Source of the DNA: Salinivirgaceae bacterium | GTDB taxonomy: Bacteria; Bacteroidota; Bacteroidia; Bacteroidales; SZUA-534 | Assembly (NCBI GenBank): GCA_024405635.1 | Contig: JAKSOL010000004.1 | Coordinates: 1-64,000 of the forward strand | DNA length: 64,000 nt | Reading direction: 5' to 3' | In this document: piece after piece, positions 28,697-38,684 of the stretch | Layout: each line of letters opens with the position of its first letter | Numbering within the stretch: position 1 is the first letter of the stretch | Made by a program: the position numbers and the translations under genes | Notes under the pieces: model-generated | The model's database searches: none | Told to the model about the DNA's origin: nothing | What the model saw: only the letters and a program-made list of their open reading frames with translations

Positions 28697-29740
28697 ATGT
28701 TAGTAATAATTTTTGCGGCGCTGATGTTTGCCGCTGTTGTTTGGCACTACAAGTCGTTGCGTAAACTGGGCGCAACAAACAGTCAATCAATTAAATTGAT
28801 GATTATTGAGGCTGTTATTAGCTTGGTGGCAGGATATGCTTTTTTCAAGGGCGCAAATGTTGCAAACCCTAAACTATTGTCGGTTGTACTTTATTCTATT
28901 GTACTACCATTGGGTTTCTTTTGGGTTATTTTGTTGCGTAAAGAGATGCTTAGAGGGTGCATGTCGCAAACCTTGTTTTTTATAGTTGTGTGGTCGGTTG
29001 GTCTAACTGCAACTTATGCATGCGAAGTTAAAAGCCAAGCCTCGGCATCGGCTACCGAAACCGAATATGCAGCGCAATTTGCAAGCGATACCTACACAAC
29101 ACAAAGCGGTAAGCAAGTGTCCATCAGTTTTATTAAACACGGCACTTTAATGTTTAATATCGATGGTCAGATTGTGCACATTGACCCTGTTGCAATGTTT
29201 GGTACCGACTACACCAAAATGCCAAAGGCTGATGTGGTGCTTGTTACTCACGAACATGCCGACCATTTGGACACTGTTGCCATTGCTGCCATTAAAAAGG
29301 CCGAAACTAAATTTTATAGCAACGGGCGTGTGGCTGAAATAACAGGCAAGAGTACCGCAATGAGCATAGGCGATTCGGTTCAGTTTAACGGTTTTAGCGT
29401 TACTGCTGTGGCAGCATACAACAACACTCCCGGCCGCGAAAATTTTCACCCAAAAGGCCGCGATGTGGGGTATATTATTAATGTTGATGGTTTTAGGATT
29501 TATGTGGCAGGCGACACCGAAAACATTGACGAGATGAACAATCTTGGCAAGATTGATGTTGCATTTTTACCTGTAAATCAACCTTATACAATGACTCCTG
29601 ACCAATGCATTGCAGCTTTGGAAATGATAAATCCAACAGTGGCTTATCCTTACCATTATGGTGAGACTAATCTTGACCCTATTGTTAAGCATTTTTTCAA
29701 AACCGACTCAATAAGAATTGAGGTTCGCGAGTTGCAATAG
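28697..29740 (+). CDS. Metallo-beta-lactamase-fold hydrolase with N-terminal membrane domain
   Basis: The 347-residue protein has about three to four membrane helices in residues 1-115, then an MBL-fold domain of the UlaG/UPF0173 kind: THEHADHLD (HxHxDH) near residue 180, AGDTEN in the middle and PYHYGETN near the end. The metal-binding residues look intact. UlaG-like proteins include lactonases and nucleases, and the substrate here is not evident. The fusion to a membrane domain is less usual than the free enzyme. A possible -7 box TATCTTCG lies at 28662-28669. Confidence 0.82.
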   Translation: MLVIIFAALMFAAVVWHYKSLRKLGATNSQSIKLMIIEAVISLVAGYAFFKGANVANPKLLSVVLYSIVLPLGFFWVILLRKEMLRGCMSQTLFFIVVWSVGLTATYACEVKSQASASATETEYAAQFASDTYTTQSGKQVSISFIKHGTLMFNIDGQIVHIDPVAMFGTDYTKMPKADVVLVTHEHADHLDTVAIAAIKKAETKFYSNGRVAEITGKSTAMSIGDSVQFNGFSVTAVAAYNNTPGRENFHPKGRDVGYIINVDGFRIYVAGDTENIDEMNNLGKIDVAFLPVNQPYTMTPDQCIAALEMINPTVAYPYHYGETNLDPIVKHFFKTDSIRIEVRELQ

Positions 29741-29764
29741 CTATTTTACTAAAACGATAAATGC

Positions 29765-29804
29765 AACAAAGGCGAAGTGGAGAATTTCCCGCTTCGCCTT
29801 TGTT
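29765..29804. terminator. Bidirectional terminator between convergent genes
   Basis: A stem of 16 bp including one G-U pair (outer part AACAAAGGCGAAG / CTTCGCCTTTGTT) with an 8-base loop lies between the MBL gene and the convergent gene. T runs on either side are short. Confidence 0.7.
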
Positions 29805-29827
29805 ATGTTATAAGCAACCAACTGCCG

Positions 29828-30376
29828 TTATTGCAACTTGCGCATTTTGTAGCCCATGCGTAGCAGTTGAACAGCCGTTCCAGCGTGAAACATTTGGTGT
29901 AAGGTTCGCACATATCCCATAAAAGCAACTTGGGTGCCGGGTTCAAAACCTTCTTTTAGCAGCGCATTGTGGGCCATTTCGGCAACTGTACCAACCAATT
30001 TTTGCAGTTTTTGAGCATCGGTTTGGGTTAGCCCAAGCACATCTTCGCTAATGTATTCGTCCATGTGGTCAAAGTCGCGTTTGTTGCGCAGATAAAGGTA
30101 AAGGTCGGGATTGGCGCTGTAGGTTACCCAATCAATGTCCCAAAAACGAGCAAGCGCCATGCCAATATACATCATCCAACCAAGCGAGGCGGCAGGGTAT
30201 TGAGCAAACTCGCGCACACCGTCGGGTATATACGATTGGCAAATTTTTGGCCAAATGTTTTCCAAATCGGGAGCATCAGGTTTAATTGAGTCAACCTCTT
30301 TGTGCTCAAGTAAAAACGTGTGTAGGGTTTTGTATAGTTCAATTTCGTAGTTGTCTAGTTGGTCGTTTGCATCCAT
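29828..30376 (-). CDS. Conserved hypothetical protein, Bacteroidales type
   Basis: The 182-residue protein, probably cytoplasmic, has no signal peptide. I do not recognise a named domain. It is helical and rich in aromatic residues (PAASLGWMMYIGMALARFW, VTYSANPDLYLYLRNKRDFD), with a C-terminal MGYVRTLHQMFHAGTAVQLLRMGY. The start is taken at the ATG at 30376 (MDANDQLDNYEIEL); the longer frame to 30484 adds 36 residues with no protein-like composition. It is separated from deoC by that gene's terminator, so it is likely transcribed alone. Confidence 0.7.
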   Translation of the reverse strand: MDANDQLDNYEIELYKTLHTFLLEHKEVDSIKPDAPDLENIWPKICQSYIPDGVREFAQYPAASLGWMMYIGMALARFWDIDWVTYSANPDLYLYLRNKRDFDHMDEYISEDVLGLTQTDAQKLQKLVGTVAEMAHNALLKEGFEPGTQVAFMGYVRTLHQMFHAGTAVQLLRMGYKMRKLQ

Positions 30377-30509
30377 AGTGTGTGTGTTTGGTAAACCGAA
30401 ATGTATTTGCGGCGGCAAAGTTAAAATGCCATTGTGAAATAGCGTATTGCAGTGACATTTTTTAATGTGTTGCAATAACTGCAATGTGTGTTCTTTGGTA
30501 GAAAAAAAT

Positions 30510-30537
30510 ACGGAGCGGGAAAAGGTTTCCGCTCCGT
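30510..30537 (-). terminator. Rho-independent terminator of deoC
   Basis: The stem ACGGAGCGG / CCGCTCCGT, extended by three further pairs, has a 4-base loop and is followed on the minus strand by a run of T. It lies 28 bases after the deoC stop codon. Confidence 0.85.
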
Positions 30538-30564
30538 GTAGGCATATTTATTAAACCTAGTCTA

Positions 30565-31449
30565 TTAAAAATACTTTACATCAACCAGTTTTCCCGATTC
30601 GATGCTCAAAATATCTTTCAGCAGATTGTTGGCCATGCGGCTTGCTCCCAAACGGAACATCTTGTTGTTGAGCCAAGCGTTGCCAAGAGTGTTTTTAACC
30701 ACAGCCATGTAAAGCATAGCATCGGCCGAAACCGACATGCCGCCAGCTGGTTTTATGCCAACGTTGCGGTTGCCTTTTGCGGCAAAAGCTTTAATGGCCT
30801 CGCACATTACGTAAACGGCCTCAGGTGTAGCGGCAGGTTCCATTTTTCCTGTCGATGTTTTAATAAAATCGGCACCAGCTGCCATTGCCACGATGCTTGC
30901 GTTCCAAATGTCTTGAGCATTGCGCAGTGCGCCAGTTTCAAGTATCACTTTTAGGTGTGCGTTGCCAATGGCGTTTTTAATGGCACGTATTTCGTTGCCC
31001 ACGGTTTCAAAATCGCCGGCAAGCCATTTGCCTACCGAAATAACAATGTCAATGTCGGTAGCACCGTCGGATACGGCTTTTTGGCATTCAAGGGTTTTAA
31101 CCTCGATAAATGTTTGTGAGGTTGGAAAACCAGCAGCTACCGATGCAACACCTACTCCAGGTCGGTTTAGTGTGCTTGCCACTGCTTTTACTAGCGACGG
31201 ATAAACGCAAATGGCTGCCACATCGGGAATGCCTGGGTATGTGGCGCTAAAGTTGTTTACGTTGGTTGCAAATTTTTCACCTTTAGCTAATGTGTCGGTT
31301 GTGTTAAGTGTAGTAAGGTCAACCAAACTCAAAGCAAGTTTAAGGTTGTCGGCAGTTTGCATTTTTTCGGCATCGGCTTTTGCTTTTGCTACTGCTGCGG
31401 CTATTTGCTCGTCGGTAAGTGTGTATTTGTATTCGTCAAGTATGTTCAT
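30565..31449 (-). CDS. deoC: Deoxyribose-phosphate aldolase
   Basis: DeoC splits 2-deoxyribose 5-phosphate into glyceraldehyde 3-phosphate and acetaldehyde in deoxynucleoside breakdown. In the 294-residue protein the Schiff-base lysine is K197 in DFIKTSTG, the second lysine is in GIKPAGG, and the stretch VASVAAGFPTSQ is typical. The length fits the longer DeoC type. It lies 27 bases after the OmpA-like lipoprotein gene on the same strand. Confidence 0.95.
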   Translation of the reverse strand: MNILDEYKYTLTDEQIAAAVAKAKADAEKMQTADNLKLALSLVDLTTLNTTDTLAKGEKFATNVNNFSATYPGIPDVAAICVYPSLVKAVASTLNRPGVGVASVAAGFPTSQTFIEVKTLECQKAVSDGATDIDIVISVGKWLAGDFETVGNEIRAIKNAIGNAHLKVILETGALRNAQDIWNASIVAMAAGADFIKTSTGKMEPAATPEAVYVMCEAIKAFAAKGNRNVGIKPAGGMSVSADAMLYMAVVKNTLGNAWLNNKMFRLGASRMANNLLKDILSIESGKLVDVKYF

Positions 31450-31476
31450 TGTCAGAATTATATTTAAAACTTGTGA

Positions 31477-32502
31477 TTAGTTGGTTTCCAAAATCTTGAA
31501 TATCTCGTCAAGTTTTGGTGTTAAAATAATCTCGGTGCGGCGATTTTTTGCGCGAGCCTCTGGAGTTTTTGCGTTGTCGATTGGTGCGTTTGAAGCGCGA
31601 CCCGAAGCTGAAATGCGGCGAGGGTCAATTCCTCCTTCGCCTTCCATGATTTTTACAATCGATGTAGCACGTTTTACACTCAAATCCCAGTTGTCTTTAA
31701 TGTCGCCAGCGCCTTTCATTGGTACATCGTCGGTGTGGCCTTCAATCACAATGTTCACATCTTTGTTGGCAGCCAACACTTCGCTAATTTGTTTAATGGC
31801 GGTTACACCTTTTGGGTCAACGTCCCATTTGCCCGATTTGAACAATAGTTTTTCGTCCATTGTTACATACACTTTGCCGTTGCGTTGCTCTACGGTTAAT
31901 CCTTTGTCGGCAAAACCAAGTAGTGCTTGGCTTATCTTGTTTTTAAGTGCGCGAACCGACGAGTCTTTTTCGTTCAAAATGCGCTCCAACTCTTGCACAC
32001 GACGATTTTTTTCGGCCAACTCGCGGTGTTGCATGTTCAGGCTCGAGTCAAGTGCAATCAATGTTTCGTCGCGCTCGTCAAGTTCGTTTTGTTTCTTCTC
32101 AAGTGCACGTTCTTTTTCAAGCAACTCTTGCTTTGTAACTTGTAGTTCGGTCATCAGTTGGCGAGTTTCGGCATCGTTGGCTTTAGCGGTTGCCTCGCTC
32201 TCTTGGCTCATGTCTTCGTACATGGTTTTAAAAACCTTGTATTGCTTGCGGTAGTAGTTAGCCGAGTCTTTAAGCGTGGTTTTGGTGTCAGCCTCGCGTT
32301 GCAGTTTTTTGTTTAGCTCTTCAACTTCGGCCTCAAGTTCGGTTGTTTTAACGGTAAGGTCTTCGTTTTGGCTTTTAACCGAGTCGCGTTCGGCCACAAT
32401 GGCTTGGTTTTTCTCTTTCAGTTCCTGAAATTGTCGCGATGGTACGCAAGCTACCAAACTAGTGGCGGCTATTGCTATCAAAATCGATTTTCTGCTAATC
32501 AT
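31477..32502 (-). CDS. OmpA/MotB-family lipoprotein with coiled-coil stalk
   Basis: The 341-residue lipoprotein has a signal peptide ending in LVAC. A long heptad-rich coiled coil runs from about residue 25 to 185, followed by an OmpA-like peptidoglycan-binding domain (NIVIEGHTDDVPM, ASGRASNAPI and AKNRRTEIILTP). The product should tie the outer membrane to peptidoglycan across the periplasm. A -7-type element lies directly upstream. I cannot assign a more exact role. Confidence 0.88.
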   Translation of the reverse strand: MISRKSILIAIAATSLVACVPSRQFQELKEKNQAIVAERDSVKSQNEDLTVKTTELEAEVEELNKKLQREADTKTTLKDSANYYRKQYKVFKTMYEDMSQESEATAKANDAETRQLMTELQVTKQELLEKERALEKKQNELDERDETLIALDSSLNMQHRELAEKNRRVQELERILNEKDSSVRALKNKISQALLGFADKGLTVEQRNGKVYVTMDEKLLFKSGKWDVDPKGVTAIKQISEVLAANKDVNIVIEGHTDDVPMKGAGDIKDNWDLSVKRATSIVKIMEGEGGIDPRRISASGRASNAPIDNAKTPEARAKNRRTEIILTPKLDEIFKILETN

Positions 32503-32521
32503 TTTTTTAAGCGGTTTATTT

Positions 32522-32529
32522 CAAATATA
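32522..32529 (-). promoter_or_regulatory. Candidate -7 element for the OmpA-like lipoprotein and deoC
   Basis: Read on the minus strand it is TATATTTG, a full match to TAnnTTTG, 19 bases before the ATG at 32502. The -33 region only shows a weak TTTTA. Confidence 0.4.
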
Positions 32530-32634
32530 TGTTGCGAATATGGCTTAAAATGATGCGATTAAAACGCATGTGAGGCAGCACTTTTCAACACTTGATTGTT
32601 GTTAAAAAACGGTAGAAAACTGCGTTGGTCAAAA

Positions 32635-32666
32635 TTGGCTAAACCGCGGGCTATTGGTTAGATTTG
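32635..32666 (+). promoter_or_regulatory. Predicted mutS promoter
   Basis: TTGG at 32635-32638, 20 bases, then TAGATTTG at 32659-32666. Transcription would begin near 32673, which places the TTG at 32654 upstream of the transcript and supports the GTG at 32690 as mutS start. Confidence 0.5.
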
Positions 32667-32689
32667 GCAATAATAAAAATCAAAAAAAA

Positions 32690-35302
32690 GTGGCTGCAGA
32701 AAAAACACCATTAATGAGCCAGTATAACCAAATTAAGGCGGCTCATCCCGATGCTATTTTATTGTTCAGAGTAGGCGATTTTTACGAAACATTTGCCGAC
32801 GATGCCATTAAAACATCGCGCATCTTGAATATTACACTTACCAAACGATCGAATGGTGGCGCAGCCGAAGTACCGTTGGCTGGTTTTCCGTATCATGCTC
32901 TCGACACTTACTTGCCAAAACTTGTCCGCGCTGGCGAGCGTGTGGCTATTTGCGAGCAAATGGAAGATCCTAAACTGACCAAAACATTGGTTAAACGTGA
33001 GGTTACCGAACTGGTTACGCCGGGTGTCTCAACTAACGACAACATTCTTGAAAACCGCGAGAACAACTTCCTTGCATCGGTTTCGTTTAGCAAAACCGAC
33101 CTTGGGGTGGCTTTTCTTGATATTTCAACTGGCGAGTTTTATGCAGCCGAGGGTAGCGAAGATTACATTGTGAAACTGGTGCAAAGTTTCCGCCCAAAAG
33201 AGATTATTTACGAGCGAAGCCGCAAAACCAAAATGCAGGAATTGTTTGGTTTTGGTTACTACATTTATGCTATCGACGATTGGGTTTTTACTGAACAAGC
33301 TGCTACCGACCGACTACTGAAACATTTTCAAACACAGTCACTTAAAGGCTTTGGACTCGATAAACAAACCATGGCTGTGGTGGCTGCGGGAGCAGTGTTG
33401 CATTATCTTGACCAAACTCAACATACCCAAATAGGCAACATTACCAGTTTGAGCCGCATTGTCGAAAACGAGTACGTTTGGCTCGACCGTTTCACCATTC
33501 GCAACCTCGAGATTTTTAATCCACTTAACGAAGACGGCCACAGCCTTATCGACATTATCGACAACACCATTACGCCAATGGGTTCGCGTATGCTGAAACG
33601 CTGGGTGTCGTTGCCATTGCGCAACATTAAAGCTATAAACGAGCGCCTTGATGTTACTCGCTATTTTGTTGATAACGAGTTGGCTAAACAACAACTTGAA
33701 CCGCAACTTAAAAGCGTTGGCGACCTTGAGCGTTTGGTGTCAAAAGTGCCTTCGGGTCGCATCAATCCACGCGAAATGTTGGCGCTTAAACAAGCTTTAC
33801 ACGCTGTTGAGCCAATTCGCCAATTGTGCCTTCAATCGGGGCTAAATTCGCTAAAAGCCATAGGCGAACAACTAAATCCCTGCAGCTCAATTCTACAACG
33901 CATCGATAACGAAATTTGTGCCGATGCACCAATTCAAATTGCTAAAGGTCAGGTAATTAACACTGGTGTAAATGCCGAACTTGACGAGTTGCGTAACATT
34001 GCCTTTTCAAGTAAAGACTATTTGCTCGAAATTCAGCAACGCGAGAGTGTTAACACAGGAATATCTTCGCTAAAAATAAGCTACAACAACGTGTTTGGCT
34101 ACTACATTGAGGTTCGCAACACTTACAAAGATAAAGTGCCAGCCGATTGGATTCGCAAACAAACTCTTGCTAATGCCGAGCGTTACATCACCCCTGAGTT
34201 GAAAGAGTACGAGGACAAAATATTGGGTGCCGAGGAAAAGATTTTGGCTCTTGAAACAAAAATGTTTGCCGATTTGGTTTTTGCTGTTTCCGAATACATT
34301 TCGGCCATTCAGCTTGATGCCTCGCTTATTTCGCGGCTCGATTGCCTAATGTCGTTTGCTACAACTGCCAAACTGCACAACTATTGCCAACCTGTGGTTG
34401 ACGATAGCCGAACTTTTGAGATTGTTGAGGGTCGCCACCCAGTTATTGAAACTCAAATGCGCCCTGGTCAAGAGTATGTGTCAAACAACGTTATGCTTAA
34501 CGACGACGACCAACAGATTATTATTATAACTGGACCAAACATGGCTGGTAAATCGGCCTTGCTGCGACAAACGGCGCTTATAGTGTTGCTGGCGCAAGTT
34601 GGCTCGTTTGTGCCAGCGCAAGCAGTTCACATTGGCTACATTAACCGCATCTTTACGCGCGTTGGTGCATCCGATAACATATCGGTTGGCGAATCAACTT
34701 TTATGGTTGAGATGAACGAGGCGGCTAGCATTTTGAACAACATCGATGAGCGCAGCCTTATTCTGCTCGACGAACTTGGTAGAGGCACTTCAACCTACGA
34801 CGGAATAAGCATTGCGTGGGCCATTGTTGAGTTTATTCACGACCACCCTAAACATCGCGCTAAAACATTGTTTGCTACTCATTATCACGAACTTAACGAG
34901 ATGCAGGACCAGTTTGCCCGCATTAAAAACTTTAATGTTTCGGTTAAGGAGATTGATAACAAAGTGCTTTTCTTGCGCAAGTTGGTTCCCGGTGGAAGCG
35001 CTCACAGCTTTGGTATTCATGTGGCTCGAATGGCTGGCATGCCTCGCAGTGTGGTTAATAGAGCCGAAAAAATTCTACAATCGCTTGAGCAGTTGCACAA
35101 AGACGACAAGGCTACAGCTAACAGCAAAAAATCGCCATCAAATGTCAATTCGGCCGATGGAATGCAGCTGAGTTTCTTCCAACTCGATGACCCTGTTTTA
35201 AGTCAAATTCGTGACGAGATTCGCGACCTTGACATTAATAACCTCACACCTATTGAGGCTCTTAACAAACTAAACGACATAAAACGAATAACAGGTTTGT
35301 AA
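32690..35302 (+). CDS. mutS: DNA mismatch repair protein MutS
   Basis: MutS recognises mismatched bases and starts repair with MutL. The protein of about 870 residues begins with the mismatch-binding domain (the Phe-x-Glu of VGDFYETF near residue 40) and ends with the ABC-type ATPase: Walker A GPNMAGKS (615-622), Walker [11 protein letters not shown] and a late helix-turn-helix. The start is uncertain: TTG 32654, GTG 32690 or ATG 32714. I use GTG because a promoter element overlaps the region before it and the family normally has a short lead before TPLMxQY. Confidence 0.95.
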   Translation: MAAEKTPLMSQYNQIKAAHPDAILLFRVGDFYETFADDAIKTSRILNITLTKRSNGGAAEVPLAGFPYHALDTYLPKLVRAGERVAICEQMEDPKLTKTLVKREVTELVTPGVSTNDNILENRENNFLASVSFSKTDLGVAFLDISTGEFYAAEGSEDYIVKLVQSFRPKEIIYERSRKTKMQELFGFGYYIYAIDDWVFTEQAATDRLLKHFQTQSLKGFGLDKQTMAVVAAGAVLHYLDQTQHTQIGNITSLSRIVENEYVWLDRFTIRNLEIFNPLNEDGHSLIDIIDNTITPMGSRMLKRWVSLPLRNIKAINERLDVTRYFVDNELAKQQLEPQLKSVGDLERLVSKVPSGRINPREMLALKQALHAVEPIRQLCLQSGLNSLKAIGEQLNPCSSILQRIDNEICADAPIQIAKGQVINTGVNAELDELRNIAFSSKDYLLEIQQRESVNTGISSLKISYNNVFGYYIEVRNTYKDKVPADWIRKQTLANAERYITPELKEYEDKILGAEEKILALETKMFADLVFAVSEYISAIQLDASLISRLDCLMSFATTAKLHNYCQPVVDDSRTFEIVEGRHPVIETQMRPGQEYVSNNVMLNDDDQQIIIITGPNMAGKSALLRQTALIVLLAQVGSFVPAQAVHIGYINRIFTRVGASDNISVGESTFMVEMNEAASILNNIDERSLILLDELGRGTSTYDGISIAWAIVEFIHDHPKHRAKTLFATHYHELNEMQDQFARIKNFNVSVKEIDNKVLFLRKLVPGGSAHSFGIHVARMAGMPRSVVNRAEKILQSLEQLHKDDKATANSKKSPSNVNSADGMQLSFFQLDDPVLSQIRDEIRDLDINNLTPIEALNKLNDIKRITGL

Positions 35303-35338
35303 GCCTTTGCAAGCTGTTGAATTGTTAAACTACACAAA

Positions 35339-35379
35339 AAACCGCCAACAACCTCATTTTGCTCGGTTGCTGGCGGTTT
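35339..35379. terminator. Terminator between mutS and the convergent symporter gene
   Basis: A 15-bp stem with one mismatch (AAACCGCCAACAACC / GGTTGCTGGCGGTTT) lies 37 bases after the mutS stop. On the minus strand it is followed by six T, so it can work for both genes. Confidence 0.75.
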
Positions 35380-35536
35380 AAGTATTGTTATTTCTTCAAT
35401 ATCTGATTTTGAATTGCTATGCTTGCAAATACAAACTCAGAATACCGTTTTCTGCTTTCTTACATCTGTTGCACAAGTTCATACTCAACTTGGTGGGTTG
35501 GTTTTTGAGAAAATAGGCAGAATAAATAGGAGAATA

Positions 35537-37222
35537 CTATTCGTGAATTTTCCTAATCATCTTGCGCTCGTAAGTGTCAATTTCGTTCTTCATTTCGCGG
35601 TGAAGTATGAGCAAGCCAATTAAGTTTGGAACCGACATTAGAACAATGCCAATTGAAGCAATGCTCCACACAATGGTTGTATCGGTAAACGAGCCTACAA
35701 AAAATCCAGCAACATAAAGTAATCTAAAAGGCGTAATGGCCTTTGTGCCAAAAATGAACGATGCAGCGCGGTCGCCGTAGTAGCACCATGCAATGCTGGT
35801 TGAAAAAGCAAACAACAACAGCGACAGTGCAACAATAAATTCGCCTGCTTTGCCAAACCAACTTGAAGCAAAGGCGCGTATGGTAAGGGCTGCGCTATGC
35901 ACTAGCGATTTGCCGCGAAGTTTAATAATCTCGCCTTCGGTGGTGCGAAGGTGGGCTTTGCCATTTTTTACGGTTATTTCTCCAGTGTATGGTTTGTTGC
36001 GCAAAAGAGCATTTACGTTTTCGGCTACCGATTGGGCATGAATAAACGTAACGTTAGGTGTGCTTATTTGTCCGTTTTCAACCACAATGTTACCATTAAA
36101 AAGGTTGGTGCCGTTGCGCAAAACCTCGGCAGTTTGTTCGGTGTCAGAAAAATTTCCGTTAAGCACCAAAAGGTCGGTTTGCTGAAAAGTGTTTTCAAAC
36201 TTTTGTTTCCACACTCCCGACGACACAATCATTGTGCCTGTGAGCATGCAAATAATAATGGTGTCGATAAAAGGCTCTAACAAAGCTACCAGACCTTCGG
36301 CTGCTGGTTCGGTGCATCGTGCAGCAGCGTGCGCAATTGGTGCCGAACCTTGACCAGCTTCGTTGCTGAAAAGTCCGCGCGCTACTCCTTTGGTTAGTGC
36401 AAACGAAACCGATGCCCCTAAAAATCCGCCGCTTACTGCCGAACCGGTAAAAGCATCGGTAAAAATTGAGCAAATACCTGGAATTAAATTGTCGATGTGA
36501 TAAATAATAACCACCAGAGCACCAATGAAATAGGCTATGCCCATAAACGGTACAAGCTTTTCGGTAACCTGCACAATGCGCCTAATGCCGCCAAGCACAA
36601 CCACTGCAAGCAGGCAGGCTAGTACTGCGCCTACAAGCATTTCGGGCAAGTTAAAAGCATTTCGCATCGACGATGCTATGCTGTTTATTTGAGGTAAGCA
36701 ACCTGTGCCAAATGCGCCAATAAGTGTAAAAACCGAAAAGGCTATGGCTAGCCATTTACCAGTGTTTATGGTTCGCTTATTCAGTTTTATGTTCAATCGT
36801 TTTTGCATGTAGTACATTGGTCCACCAGCCATTGTGCCGTCGGGCAGTTTTTCGCGATACTTGTGCGATAGCGTAACTTCAACAAACTTGGTTGACATAC
36901 CAATGGCGGCTGTAATCATCATCCAAAATAATGCGGCTGGGCCTCCAAGGTGAATAGCCAAAGCAACGCCTGCAATGTTGCCTGTGCCAACTGTGCCCGA
37001 TAGGGCTGTTGTAAGTGCCTGGAAATGTGAAGCATCGCCGTCCGATTGCTCATTATCAAACCGCCCGCGTGCCACTTTTATCGCGTGTTTGAAATAGCGT
37101 ATTTGTGGAAATTTAAGGTAGATGGTAAAGAATAAGCCTGTTCCTATTAGTAATGCAATAAACAGAGGATGGCTACTTAAATAAGCATCGGTAGCGGTTA
37201 TAAAGTTGGCAATAAAGTGCAT
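35537..37222 (-). CDS. Alanine/glycine:sodium symporter family (AGCS) protein
   Basis: The 561-residue inner-membrane transporter has the family signature GLFSNEAGQGSAPIAHAA near residue 275 and SGTVGTGNIAGVA near residue 73. It should take up a small amino acid with sodium. An insert of roughly 90 polar residues (about 340-430, from QKFENTFQQTD to LRGKSLVHSAAL) splits the membrane region; it looks like a small beta-rich soluble domain. ATG at 37222 is used; the TTG one codon earlier is unlikely to matter. Confidence 0.9.
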   Translation of the reverse strand: MHFIANFITATDAYLSSHPLFIALLIGTGLFFTIYLKFPQIRYFKHAIKVARGRFDNEQSDGDASHFQALTTALSGTVGTGNIAGVALAIHLGGPAALFWMMITAAIGMSTKFVEVTLSHKYREKLPDGTMAGGPMYYMQKRLNIKLNKRTINTGKWLAIAFSVFTLIGAFGTGCLPQINSIASSMRNAFNLPEMLVGAVLACLLAVVVLGGIRRIVQVTEKLVPFMGIAYFIGALVVIIYHIDNLIPGICSIFTDAFTGSAVSGGFLGASVSFALTKGVARGLFSNEAGQGSAPIAHAAARCTEPAAEGLVALLEPFIDTIIICMLTGTMIVSSGVWKQKFENTFQQTDLLVLNGNFSDTEQTAEVLRNGTNLFNGNIVVENGQISTPNVTFIHAQSVAENVNALLRNKPYTGEITVKNGKAHLRTTEGEIIKLRGKSLVHSAALTIRAFASSWFGKAGEFIVALSLLLFAFSTSIAWCYYGDRAASFIFGTKAITPFRLLYVAGFFVGSFTDTTIVWSIASIGIVLMSVPNLIGLLILHREMKNEIDTYERKMIRKIHE

Positions 37223-37253
37223 CAATTACTTTTTTTATTAGTCAGCAAAACTG

Positions 37254-38684
37254 TTACATAATCAGTTCGTCGCGGTTTGCATCAAGTTTAATCAGGATAA
37301 AGAGTAGGAAAGTGAATCCCCAAAGTGACGAGCCTCCGTAACTGAAAAATGGCAACGGAATACCAATAACAGGCGCAATGCCAATAGTCATACCAACATT
37401 TATTGCAACGTGGAAAAAGAATATTGCGGCCACGCAGTAGGCATAAATACGGCTGAATTTTGATTTTTGGCGTTCGGCAATGGCTACAATTTTTAGCAAA
37501 AGCCATAAGAAAAGAAGCAACACTATTGTTGTGCCAACAAATCCCCATTCTTCGCCAATGGTGCAAAAAATAAAGTCGGTACTTTGCTCGGGCACAAATT
37601 TGAATTTGGTTTGTGTGCCTTGCAAAAATCCTTTGCCCGAAAAACCACCTGAGCCAATGGCAATTTTCGATTGATTTACGTTATATCCAGCGCCTTGTGG
37701 GTCAAATTCAATGCCCAACACGTGATTTATACGAGTGCGTTGGTGGGGCGCAAGTATGTTGTTAAATGCGTAATCGACTGAAAAAGCTAGTGCTATAGAA
37801 GCTATTGTGAGCAGTATTATTCTGTATGTGTGGTTTAACTTGTGTTTGTAAGCGTGAATTAGGAAATAAGGAATTGGAATGCCAATGCCAATAGTAAATG
37901 GTAGCCAAAGCGGAGTTTCGTCAAAGCCCATTATTTGGATCAAAACAAGTAACGCCGCTCCACTTATTACGCATACAATGCCCACTCCAATCAATGTTTC
38001 TTTAAGCCTGTTGTAGTAAATGTGAAACAATACAAAACCAAGTAGGCTTATGATGATAATTACCGTGTGCGTTTCGAGTAAAAGCGATAATATGAAGAGT
38101 AAAACAAACCAAACGGCTAAACCAACGTAAATAATAGGCATTCCCTCGCGGAAAAAAGCAAGGTAAAGAGCAAAAAATACCAAAGCCGAACCTGTGTCGT
38201 TTTGTAATAATATGAATAAAGGAGAAAGAATAATTACAGCGGTTACAGTAAATAGCGATTTGAACGATTCGGGCTGAAAATCGTATCGCGACATTACTTT
38301 TGATAACACTAGTGCTGTAGATATTTTGGCAAACTCGGCAGGTTGAATTTTTACTGGGCCAAGTTCAATCCACGATTTTGCTCCATTCACCTCGCCGCCA
38401 ATCACAAGCGTTACCATAAGTAGCACTATTGAAATAATGTAAAACATTTCGGCAAAGGCAGAGTAGAATTTGCTATCGAGAATAAGAGCCAAAGTGGCCA
38501 AACCAATGGCAGTGCCTATCCACACAAGTTGGCGAACGTAGCGAGCATCAAAACTAAATCCTAGCGACGACTCGCTGTTGTACGATGCCGAATAAATGTT
38601 TATCCAGCCCAAAAACACGAGTACAAAATAAATTGCAACGGTTAGCCAGTCAACGTTCTTCAAAAAACTACTTCTTCTTTCCAT
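37254..38684 (-). CDS. rodA: Rod shape-determining protein RodA (SEDS peptidoglycan polymerase)
   Basis: The 476-residue polytopic protein of the FtsW/RodA/SpoVE family polymerises glycan strands during side-wall growth together with PBP2. Visible hallmarks are QPAEFAKI, LLQNDTGSALV and, near the end, GIPLPFFSYGGSS. Its first codons overlap the end of the PBP2 gene by 17 bases, which is usual for this pair. It is the last gene of the purH-mreBCD-mrdA-rodA group. Confidence 0.95.
   Translation of the reverse strand: MERRSSFLKNVDWLTVAIYFVLVFLGWINIYSASYNSESSLGFSFDARYVRQLVWIGTAIGLATLALILDSKFYSAFAEMFYIISIVLLMVTLVIGGEVNGAKSWIELGPVKIQPAEFAKISTALVLSKVMSRYDFQPESFKSLFTVTAVIILSPLFILLQNDTGSALVFFALYLAFFREGMPIIYVGLAVWFVLLFILSLLLETHTVIIIISLLGFVLFHIYYNRLKETLIGVGIVCVISGAALLVLIQIMGFDETPLWLPFTIGIGIPIPYFLIHAYKHKLNHTYRIILLTIASIALAFSVDYAFNNILAPHQRTRINHVLGIEFDPQGAGYNVNQSKIAIGSGGFSGKGFLQGTQTKFKFVPEQSTDFIFCTIGEEWGFVGTTIVLLLFLWLLLKIVAIAERQKSKFSRIYAYCVAAIFFFHVAINVGMTIGIAPVIGIPLPFFSYGGSSLWGFTFLLFILIKLDANRDELIM

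Noticed and set aside
31481..32254. 257-residue open frame opposite the OmpA-like lipoprotein
   Set aside because: It is rich in Ser and Phe because it is the complement of a coiled-coil gene, and no motif is seen. The minus-strand protein has a lipobox and an OmpA domain.
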